The notes beneath the pieces were generated by a model, which made no database searches, was not told where the DNA came from, and worked only from the letters and a program-made list of their open reading frames with translations. Shown in pieces: positions 36,053 through 46,796 of a DNA stretch of 64,000 nucleotides. Every line of letters starts with the position of its first letter. The stretch's first letter is position 1. The stretch covers positions 3,472,001 through 3,536,000 of the forward strand of contig OZ038532.1 in NCBI GenBank assembly GCA_964036665.1, written 5' to 3'. Origin of the DNA: Gordius sp. MW1. Lineage: Eukaryota > Nematomorpha > Gordioida > Gordea > Gordiidae. A program made the translations under genes and the position numbers.

Positions 36053-38900
36053 ATAATGTGTAGTGTACACGGCCTCTCACTTCCAAAAATCAATTATTCT
36101 TTTTTAAAAAGTTTCCTTCAATGATCCTTACTATGTTTAATATGTCCCAACGTGTACTTTTTTCCGTTTAAATCCACGTAAAGATGAATTTTCTACGTGG
36201 TTCCCGCAATACATTCACTAATTGTAGTCACAACACCCAACCAATTAATCCCACTCAAATTTAAGATCATCATCATTGTTATAATGTCATAATTTTTGTC
36301 GCTTATTTGTTACTACCTACGCTAACCAACCCAAAGGGATTATATTTTATTAACACATGCATTAAACGTGCTTTTTTACTTGTTTTACAATTTACAAGGT
36401 ATATATTAATATCATATCGACTAATTTTTGGGACCATTATGTTCGAATCGGAGATTTATAAATTGAGTTAATATGTGATTACTCATGGACCTTATTACAG
36501 TATAGCGGAAATTGGCAAAAATTTAATTTTTTCCTCAAATTATCTGGAAAAACTCAATAATATTAATATGACTCTTGTTGGTGTTGCCCTTACAGAAATA
36601 ATTAGTTACCTTTATTAGTTTAAGATTTATTTTTAGGTAAAAATCTATAATTAAAACTATTTATACGAAAATTTTCCGTCCCTAGTTCTTTTTTAAAATA
36701 AATAGAAAATTCCTTGAGTTCCGCGAAAAACATCTTTGCTAATACAAGCCAAATTTTTCCAACAAAAAATTGAATATTTAATTTTTCCAAATGTTTGACA
36801 TGCTTTTCTAAAATTACTTTATATCCTTTTTTATGCCAGTGTTAATACTACTAGATAAGAGTATGATAATAAAATACAAAAAAGTAATACTCAAATTAAA
36901 TGATAATTTTACAGGGCGTTTTGCACGTTTTATTAATGCATGCTTCATTTTTAAATTTGCTTTAAAATCTCGTTAATTTAGAAACAGAGTGTGCTAATTT
37001 AATATTAGAGCTTGATGATTAAATTTAACCCAGAATTAAATTAAAATTATAAATCCTACTTAAGAATGGCCTATAAGCGTGCCGGGTATGGCTGGGAAGT
37101 TTGTTGAAGAAAATTTTACGAACCGGAGAAAATTACTTAATGTTTTTTTTGTATTGTAAGGTATAAGAAATGGTGTGTTTTTTATCATGTTTTTCAAATT
37201 TTATAATTATTTAATTTTATAACTAGTAATTTAATCAAAATAAATTTTCTTCATCTAATTCATAGAACTTATGATTTTAAATAAGTGGATCCCGGGAGTT
37301 TTTAATTTTAATAAAATTGACAAAATACGTTAAGTTTGTTAAATATTGCATAGGGTTTCCAATTATAATTGACTTAATATGCAAAAGTGTTACTAGTGGA
37401 AGTTAAAAGGCGGGTTGGTGAGGAAGTAAAACCCGTCCAAGACTGATGCTTTTTAACATGATTTCTATTGAGCATTTTTAACATATAAGTAAATAATTTG
37501 TTTTGATATATTGTTGCAATAAAGATTTTAAATACGATTCCGATTCGGGTTTCGTAAAGAGGGCCCGATTTACGACGAGTGGTAACCGTGAATCAAATTA
37601 GAATAACTCTGATGTCTGTTTCTATTTTCAAGCCACATTCTAAAAGAAATAGGGATAATTTAGTCAAACTAGGCTCTAATTGTGTCCTAGATGGTATGTT
37701 AATTAGAGTTATTCTTATTTGAATCACTGTTACCACTCGTCGTAAATCGGGCCCTCTTTACAAAAAGTAAATGATTGTATTATGTTTTAAAAATTGAGTA
37801 GGGTCCAGGCTGGACAGATTTCGTACTGGTGGGCCAATTAGGGACAAAAGGCCCGTGCATATCTATACCTATAGTTCAAACATCGGCCCTGGTTGACTTA
37901 TTCAAATTGAAGGGAGCTCTTTGCAAATTGTGTTTTTGGAAGAAAGACAAAAGGCGGAATTGGATAATAATATTTTAATAATTTTACTCTCGATGTTTTT
38001 TCTGAGTACAAGCTTATTCCTCTAAGATGTTACTAATATTTTTTTTACCAAAAACCTATTGTTAATAGTAAATGTGTATATCGTATCGTTTTAATTTATT
38101 TTGGTTTAATCTAAATTTTTAACAAAAAATAATAACTAGTCCGCCCTTTGGGCAATCCTAGCTCAATTTTGTTTAAAAATACTATTTATTAAAAAAAATT
38201 GATACCCACCCCCCTTGAGCCAATCCTGCCCACGCCCCTGCTTCATTTTGTTACGAGGCTTTATACCCTTGATTTTCACAAATAATTTTTATATGATAAC
38301 GAAGTGTACTTATTGTATAATTATACCAACAGCTTAGGATAAAACACAAGTTATGTTTTTAAACATTCTATTGAAAATAAAGGTGTAGTTAGTAGTCCAA
38401 TATTACATTACAGTTATTAAAATAGATGTTAAAAAACTTATCATTTTACATTTACTTTAATAACTTCTATATATACATTTCAAGATACTTTTCTTCTTTA
38501 GGAAATTCAGTCAAGCCAATAAATTGAAATTTTAAGCTTAAGTTTATAAATAGTTTAATATTTTGTTCGCTACCCTCCATGTCTAAACAGTTAGATTGAT
38601 CGGTATATTTGGGAAATAGTTATGTTTCCTGAGCTATTATGACTACTCAGCTATGCTAGGAAATACAATAGTTTGTATCTAAAAAGTTTAATTCTAAAAA
38701 GTAAGACATGCAATAATATAGTTTTGCTCAAACTTCAATGATATTAATAGGCTACATGATGTTCCTTTATGTCGAATTCGAAAACACCAGTATGCCAATG
38801 CAAAATGACTATGGATAGGTTTTTGCTTGTATCAAAGAGTTAGAAATATTTCGACATTGTAAAAGTAATCAGATTTAGACACTATATCTTAGTAGCAACA
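36053..38900. other. Intergenic region downstream of ACLY
   Basis: AT-rich. The start presumably carries the ACLY 3' UTR; no clear end could be fixed. It holds the MITE at 37554-37761 and the right end of a G/C-tract element at about 38195-38240. No gene seen. Confidence 0.5.
37554..37761. mobile_element. 208 bp MITE with long precise inverted repeats
   Basis: Left GTAAAGAGGGCCCGATTTAC and right GTAAATCGGGCCCTCTTTAC are perfect inverted copies, continuing with GACGAGTGGTAAC/GTTACCACTCGTC. TA lies at both edges inside the repeat, which would fit a TA-target element, but the superfamily is not certain. Confidence 0.85.
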
Positions 38901-38929
38901 TCATTTTGCCGTGAGAGTATACTTTTTCC

Positions 38930-40710
38930 TTTTTTGCTTTCAGCCCAGCATTTTGTATTCTTGTTAGGACCTCGTTAGATTTTTCAAATGGTCATCTTGT
39001 TTTAACCCAGTGACTATAATATCATCTAACAGTACCCCAGTGTGCGGAATTCCATAACAAATCTTCCATATATCTTTGAAATAAGTTGGGAGCAGTCGCT
39101 AATCCAAATGGTAGTTATTTTGAAAATGCCCTATGTGCGTAGCGATTGTAAGTATATGTCTGCAATCTTCGTCTACCACCATTTGCAAGTAGGCATCACG
39201 CAGATCAATTATTGTATACCTTTCCCCACCAGCTATTTTTGTGATCGGGTCTTCAAACGTTGGTAACATATGGTTGTTTGTATTCAAGTATGGGTACAAT
39301 GTTACCCTAAAATCACCACAAATGCGCATGGCTCCGTTACTCTTTATTACATTAACTGTGAGTGTAATCCATTTTATTTCATTCATAGAAGGGTCAACAC
39401 GTTTAATAATGTCTTCATTTAGCAATCTTTTTAATTCCATTTTTACTTTCTGTCTTAAAGGAAATGGTACGTACCCTTCTGGTCTGTAATGCAATAAGTT
39501 GGGCCCCTTCAAGGAAAATTTTGACTTTATAATTTTTTGTTATCCCGGGGCCATCACTGAATACAGCCTCATGTTGTTTAAGTAATTTAGTAACAATGTC
39601 AACTTGAATTTTATTTATTTTTACCACTTCTGGAAGATCAAGTTGGAAGGTTTTAATCCAATCAAGTCCAAATATTGGACCTTCATTAGCAGTTGACACA
39701 AATACTGGTAATTTTAATACCTTCACCCCCAGTTGTACATTTACAGTAGTTTTATTTAATATTGGTATGGGGTGATCTCCAAAAGATTTTAACGTTGGAC
39801 ATTGTTCCAGGCTAGGTGTTTAAATTAAATTGTATATTGCCTGGTTAATTATTGAAACTGCAGCCCCTGTGTCGAATAACATGTTGCAAGTTATTTGATT
39901 GATCTTTACCTTAATACAAGGCTTTTTGAATGTTTCAAAACTATCCAAATTTTTAACTGTGTTCACCATATTTACATTTCTTGTGTGACAGAATTTTGCA
40001 AAATGACCCTTTTTCTGACAGATGAAACATTCTTTGTAAAACGCAGGGCATTCCCTTGGTTCATGATGTTTGCCACACCTAGAACAATTGTGATGTTGTT
40101 GTTTCACGTAATCTTGTTGTTTAGTTTTTGGCTTATACCTTGGATTTATAGCCTAAATTTTATAATGACTTCTTTCTTGGCCAACTCCATGGCTTCAGTT
40201 ATCTTGTATATCTCTTCAAATGTTATTGTATTGCCAATGGAGTCCGTAGCCTCAGGCCATCGTGTTCTTACTTCAATTTCTAAAGTTTTGTTTTGGATCC
40301 CATGTAACATCTGGTCCCTGAGATGTTCATCTAGACTAGTAGCAAAATTACATTCTTCTGCTATTGTCTTAAGTCTATTTGCATAGTCCTTTATTGCTTC
40401 TCCCTCCTGTTTAATGCATCTTATAAAATTTAACCTGTTTTAAAAAGTGGTTCTTTTAATTTGAAAAACTTTCTTGATTGCATCAATTAATTCCTTATAG
40501 GTGAGGATGGTAATATCCTTAGGATATAAATAAGATCTAATCTTTTCAACATTGCCTTGGCCCATATATGCCAGAATCAATGTGGTTCCTTTTTATTTAG
40601 ATCCGTAATGTTCCTAGATTTGAATATATTATCTAATGTGAACAAATATGATTCTATCTTATCTGCAGGGTTGTAGCTAGGAATAGATTCCATGATCTTC
40701 TTAGATCCTA
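38930..40710 (-). pseudogene. Degenerate Ty3/gypsy-type retrotransposon (gag-protease-RT), truncated
   Basis: Minus-strand order is gag, zinc knuckles, protease, reverse transcriptase. The knuckles at 39990-40090 read CSRCGKHHEPREC and CFICQKKGHFAKFC; the protease has LFDTGAAVSI (about 39850); the RT has ERYTIIDLRDAYLQMV and a later GVLLDDIIVTG in place of YxDD (about 39020). Several frameshifts and stops break it. RNase H, integrase and LTRs are absent. Dead copy. Confidence 0.85.
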
Positions 40711-41370
40711 TCGACCGCGCCAGAATATAACGTTGAACACAGTTAGTAATTTGTACTAAATTAAATGTTTATTCAAATCAGGTCATATGTTAAAATATAC
40801 GACTTGTATTCACTAGGAATACCGAACATAAACAATATAAAATACGATGTATATTTCGTTAATACAAATATTACAGATGGCGCTAACAAGAGTATACTTT
40901 TAAGTTAATTGCGGCACTCCTAAATGGGGTTATATCTATCTTCATAAAAATATTATTAAATACGCAATTTATTAATTAATTTTAAATATAAAATGAATTG
41001 TACCAGCACAAGGTGAAACCGCGATATTGACACGAAAATTTTGATATTTTTGAAAATAATACAAATAATAAAAAAACTATACAACAATGTTGAGTATGAT
41101 ATTGATGTTATTATATTGATAAATATATATATAACAATTTTTGTTTTTACATATACAAATTAACAGCATTTTTAGTCAGCATTTATATCAGGAAAACGAT
41201 GACAATATTTAAAAGCCCTTTTAATGGTATATCCTCAAAAGGCGAAATTGTAACATAAAATATAAAAAAAATTAATTGCGAAATTAAAATTCGCAAATGT
41301 GAGAATGAGTATTTAAAAGTTATTCTCCCTGATGATATTAGATTTATTTACACAACCCCCCTTTACACCA

Positions 41371-41600
41371 GGGTTGTTAAATTGTTCGCGTGAGCAATGT
41401 TTATTATGTGCTTTGCTCCAGCACGCACACTCAGCTGTTTAATATGCTCGTTAGCATAATGAATGCTCGGTGTTTGGTGCAGTAGGCATAACAGTAGCAT
41501 ATAAAAATGCTCAAGCAGCGAGTCGAAACAGCAAAAACTGTTCAAGCACTGAGCAGATTGCCCGAGCAAAAACTCGAGCAGATAGCAGATATAATTGTTA
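41371..41600. mobile_element. hAT-like MITE, family B, degraded copy
   Basis: GGGTTGTTAAATTGTTCGCG at the left and a GCTCGAGCA-rich centre as in 27362-27552. The right end is eroded. Confidence 0.55.
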
Positions 41601-42188
41601 CGAGTTAGTGTCTTTAAATATTTGCTCATGTTACATATCATAAATAAATTAAGACCCCCCCCCCCCCTTTTTGTCCCGTTGGTTTGCCCCCCCCCCTCTT
41701 TTTTACCCGGTACAAGATAGCAATTTAACCACTATCTTTACACACACCACTGAAATGAAATGATAAATGTAACGGCTAAAATGAACCTACCAAAATTAGT
41801 TGAATTTACATTTTATTTAATACTTTTAGATGAAATTAGAGATGCGAGGGTGCACAAAACAAACTTGTTTGTGTACATTTTGTTGAACTTGAATCCATTG
41901 ATACACATACACGTAAAGAATTTTTCAAAGATTTTTATCCCTTGAAAGTTCTGATGCATTAACAATTGTCAATCAAATTCAGGAATTTTTTATTAACATT
42001 AATTTAAAAGCAATATGTGCTGCTCAAAATTATAAGGGGGTATAACTAATGAAGTGAGCCATTTTTCGAAAAACATTGGCTTTATATGTGAATGTGGTTG
42101 TACATAAAAATTTGCAAGAGATGTTAGACAATAAGCATGTGAGATGGACAAATAAATTAAATCCAGTACTTGATAAGGTAGATATAGA

Positions 42189-42817
42189 CAGGGGTTTGTC
42201 CCGAACCCGAACCTGAACCGGGTGAAACCCGATGTTTTACAGAACCCGAGCCCAAACCCGAACCCATTTTTAAAAATACCCTTACCCGAATTCGATGAAT
42301 ACAAAAAAGGGTTCGGGTTCGGGTTTTTAATTCAAAAATATATATTGTGAATTGAATATCTCAGTTTTCTCAATCATGACAATGTAACGAAAACCATACG
42401 ATTGTAATTTCAATATTTATATGTTTCCGGCATTTTTCAATAATTAATCGATACTAATTATCTCAAGAATTATTTGTAAGTATTATATATATAATTGATA
42501 AATATTAGTTATGGTATGGCTTTTATTAATTATATTTTTATTGCTTTCCAAAAATAAATTAGAACATTAAAAATTCAATAGATACATATGCACAATGAGA
42601 TAAAATAATTGGCATGTGAATTTAATTAGGTTCTATTTAAAAATTAAGTTTATTCAATAATTTTTTGAAGGTAAAAATGTATTTTAAGTAAAATATAATT
42701 TCTTGAACACAAACCTGTACCCTAACCCGAATCCTTAAACCCGAACACGAACCCAAACCCGATTTCAAAATTTATGCCAAACCCGAACACGAACCCGATT
42801 TTATTTTTAAGCCCCTG
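42189..42817. mobile_element. hAT-like non-autonomous element, family D (CAGGGG ends)
   Basis: 629 bp from CAGGGGTTTGTCCCGAACCC to TTTTTAAGCCCCTG. Flanks GATATAGA (42181-42188) and GATTTAGA (42818-42825) form an 8 bp duplication with one mismatch. CCCGAACCCGAACC arrays lie inside both ends, the middle is AT-rich, and no transposase is visible. Confidence 0.85.
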
Positions 42818-42860
42818 GATTTAGATTGGTTGGAATCAAAATTAGAGATATCTCTCTCCG

Positions 42861-43034
42861 CATGGGCGTAGCCAGGTTTGGAAAAGGGGGGGGGGGCGAA
42901 ACGTTTAAAAGTTTATTTAGGGGGGGGGGGCAAACATAATTTTTTTTAATTTTTAAGGGTTTTTGCATTGATTTTTTTTTGCCATTTAGGGGGGGGGGGG
43001 CGGCCCCCCTTTTCCCTGCCTGGCTATGCCCATG
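42861..43034. mobile_element. G/C-tract MITE, clear copy
   Basis: CATGGGCGTAGCCAGG to CCTGGCTATGCCCATG, with three G tracts. Flanks TCTCTCCG/TCTCTTAT are weakly alike. Confidence 0.78.
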
Positions 43035-43322
43035 TCTCTTATTCCTATTATAAATTGTTGAATATGGGTCCAGATGGTTACCATTTCTGCTTTTAAAATT
43101 AATATTGATTGATAGCCAATTAAGTTGTTTAAGAATATGAGCTATAATTTTATGTTTTAAATTTAATGGTTCTTCCCGTTAGTAAGACAATTCAAATCTG
43201 GCTGGTTTAAAATAATAGATAATTTCTTCAGAATCACCTAATTGATGGTGCATTTGATATATTATTTTTTAATATTAATACTTGAAGATGAAGAGCTACA
43301 ACCGTTATTAGATAGAAACATA

Positions 43323-43465
43323 CATGGGCGTAGAATTGGAACTAGAGAGGAGCAATAATGATTTAGGGAGGGGCAAATTAATCATTTTTTGAAATTTCAG
43401 CCATAATTATAATTAAATGTTTGAATGTAGAGGGGCAGACTCCCCTCCATGCCCCATCGCTCATG
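43323..43465. mobile_element. G/C-tract MITE
   Basis: CATGGGCGTAGAATTGG at the left and CCCCTCCATGCCCCATCGC at the right. The core AGCAATAATGATTTAGGGAG is the same as in 30553-30706. Confidence 0.65.
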
Positions 43466-43904
43466 GAAATTTATGGGAATGAGCAAGTGACTCAAACTCC
43501 TTTTGTTTTTCTATATATTTGAATAAATAAATTATTCAGGACTCTCTTTCACCGAATATTATATTTATATAAACGTAGAAATAAAAAATTTATATACTTA
43601 TATGATTTATGCTTGTGTGAAGCGAAAGGCTTTAAAAATAAGTTAAGCTTTAATGCTTGCTACTATTTTTTATTGCGGATTAATTGATCCAAATAAAGCG
43701 GAGATTAATTATAAAAAACTCGGATATTAGTTGAAAAATTAGTATTAAATTATAATATATGTCGACTCAACGATTTCATAGAATTTGGATCCTTTATTGT
43801 CTTATCCAACATCTTTAAATGTAATATTATAATTCAAAGTTTTGCAGAAACAAATAAATACAATCATCATATTGGTTCTTAATTAAGTTAGGATTAAAAA
43901 ATTG

Positions 43905-44016
43905 TTTAAGGGGCCAAGGGGCTAAAGATTTTTCCCTTTGGGGGGGGGGCATGGGGACAAGTTTCTGCTCTTGGGGGGAGGCCTTGGCCCCCACGGCCCC
44001 CCTAGCTATGCCATTG
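43905..44016. mobile_element. G/C-tract MITE, degraded
   Basis: GGGGCCAAGGGGC with a G9 tract and the right-end-like CCCCCCTAGCTATGCCATTG. Related to 12060-12110. Confidence 0.5.
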
Positions 44017-44320
44017 CTAAAAAAGGTCAAAATGGGCATTTTTTTGCACCTTCAACCTCGTTTATATAAAAAACTGAAGGTTTGGGGGAAAAAAATAGAA
44101 ACAGATTATTTTTCAGCGCCTATTGGAATTATGGGCCCCATTGCAGAATGGTTTTTTTGTAGACCTGTGTAATTAAATATGAAGTTTTATTTTAAAAATT
44201 TGTATCTCAACCGACTTTTAGATTAATATATCGAAAATTTAATTTTTTCTCTTGATATTTAAATATTGCGATCGTTGTTTTAATTAATATGCTACTAAAT
44301 TAATACTTATTTTTTCACAG

Positions 44321-44511
44321 TGGTTGAAAGAATTTGGCATCGCATAAATTCGGGCCTCGGGCTGCGCAGACGGGCAATAAAGTTAAATCATAGCACCGGG
44401 CCGGTTTTGGGCAGCAAGTTCCCGAAAAATCCGACGTCTGGTCTATATACCCCAACTGCACTAGTCGGAACCACTGGTGTCAAATTTTGCAAGTCTCCCT
44501 ACGAGTTATAG
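44321..44511 (+). CDS. Putative terminal exon of an unrecognised gene
   Basis: A GC-rich island after a good acceptor (TTTTTTCACAG, 44310-44320) stays open for 62 codons after two completing bases, to TAG. Peptide features: basic RRRAIK, proline- and glycine-rich middle, ends KFCKSPYEL. The first bases TG need an upstream exon ending in one base, and I found no convincing partner between 36 and 44 kb. It may be the last exon of a gene whose AT-rich upstream exons I missed, or a stranded fragment. Confidence 0.35.
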
Positions 44512-46796
44512 AATACTCCTTCAATGATAATAGATACAACGATCGTCATATTGTCACAGGCTTCTTTGATTTGCTGAATTGGTTTATATCTTAAAAATTA
44601 TATTTTAAAATTTTTATTTTTATTTTGGCACTTAATTTGTCATTACAATTTTACATAAATAACATGAGCCTACAAATATTGACCGTGTAATTCCATCGCG
44701 TGATATAACAGATAATTCGGATAAAGAATCTTAGAAAAATGTCTTTACTCTTTCCCCAGGTGGTTTAGATTTAGGAGCTGTTGGCCAATAGTTAAATGCA
44801 ACTAGTTACTTGAACTAAATCCTTTTGTAAAAGACAGCTGTAATTACGGTCAAAACCGTTTAATTGCAAAGCCTTGGGCCTAATTTTTTTTCGCGATTAA
44901 CCGATATTTCGCGATTAAACGATGGAAATTAAAGTATATGTACATTATATTAAATATTCATTTCTTACGCTTCGCAATAAAACGATATTTTATATAATTA
45001 TCTGGTTGATTTAAGGTCGAAAATGTTTGTGAATATCCGATATTGTACTATTAAGCGATTTGTCAATAAAAGATGTTTTTGTTAATATTATCGTTTAAAA
45101 AAAAAATGGCGGTTAACTTCGCGATTAAAAGATTTTCGCAATAATCCGATTTGTGATTAAGAAGTTTCGACTGTCTGTAGTAACCTCTTTTGCAAAGGAA
45201 CTTAAACTGTAGTTGGGTATAATATTTTAGTAATTGTTCTACAATAATTTTCGATAATTTAAAAATCATTATAAAATTTTTATATCAAGTTAATTGGCTA
45301 GCTTGTGTTTTTCGCTTTTTAATTCCATTTTTCCTGGAGGAATAAATATATTAATACTAGGTATTACTATTTTCTATTTGATAATAAATTTTGATAGAAT
45401 ATTTCATATTATAATTTTTATACTTGTATCAAGGCAAATATTACTAAAGTTGAAACCTTTCAAATACTAAGGTTGAATTAAATAAATATTCTTGATTTCT
45501 TAACATGTAAAATAATTTAAAAAATGTAATACCTTTAATAGTTTTTTCGTCTACGATTATATAATAAATATTACATTTTATCAACAAGTCCTAAAAAAAA
45601 TTACGTTATTAATTAGTTTATATCGATCAAGCTCGGAATGTAATAACCTAAAAATATCATAAAATCATACGGTCTTATTAACATTATCTATTTAAAAACT
45701 GATTTAACTTAAACTTTTCCTTTTAATCTAATATAATTTGAGGGTATATGTGCATGAAAGGTCATTTGTTTACAAAAGTAGCCCTATAATGTTGCTACAT
45801 AAGTAAATATTCTGTTAAGATTTTACTCGTATTTTTTATTCTAACCTTTAGAAATTTTGAATAGGCTGCAATATAAAATATGGATTAAAAGCAATAGTAT
45901 TTTTTTGCCTTTAAAAATTATATTACTTTGAACAACTCTGTTGTTTTTGCTTTTATATTTTTATCTGCCACAAATTTTCTAAATATACATTTAAAACCCT
46001 ATTTTAAAAGTTCTTGTTTATTGAATTATACATTTCTCGTTAAGAGTTAAATTAGTGAAAATTTTGTATTTGGGTGAGATCCTTTTTCTCAATGGTATTT
46101 GTCCATCTATTAGTGTTGTAAAAACGGCTGAGATCCAGCCGTTTCCACTTATGCGCTAACCAATAAACCTCACTACATTATGAAAAATTTAATATCCCGT
46201 CTACTAAGAACTGAGGCAATAATTTGGTGTTATTTATTACAATATAGAATAATACTCCAAAAGGTGTCAAAATGGTTGATACAATAAGGATGCGGCGATA
46301 TAATATATGTAAAGATAAAAACTTTTCACAAAATTTAATTTTTATCACAATAGTTCGCAGTTAAGCATTTTTCCGAATCTCGCCTAGCTAACGATTCGTA
46401 ATCTAGTCTGTACTTCAAACCTTCTACTTGAGTTGACAATTGTTCGATGCGCTAAATACGAACATTTCAAACTTTTATAGGCAATATATGGATTTCTAAA
46501 AAAGTATTATCAATTTTAATGTATAAAATAACATAATATTTTAAAAATCGTTTTAACAACTATTTTTAAGGCAATTTGGGGTTTAGTATAGTCCAATGGA
46601 TTGTATGGGTCAAAATTCATAGACGTTATTAAAAAATTAATTTTATCCTACAATGTCGCATATTATTTCAACTTAAATAATCTTGTTGGGTGCCTTGCAT
46701 TAACATAGGGTCTAGCAATAGCAATATATAATCCTATGATTATAGTGTTAATAACACAAATTACGAGGCAAATTTTATTATGATTAAACGCAACAT
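44512..46796. other. Intergenic AT-rich DNA
   Basis: No gene seen. Between 44885 and 45170 there are loose repeats of GCGATTAAACGATA-type words. A collapsed family A MITE lies at 46111-46149. Confidence 0.5.
46111..46149. mobile_element. Collapsed family A MITE (two ends fused)
   Basis: TAGTGTTGTAAAAACGGCTG runs straight into AGATCCAGCCGTTTCCAC. Only the terminal inverted repeats remain, making a 39 bp near-palindrome. Confidence 0.75.
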
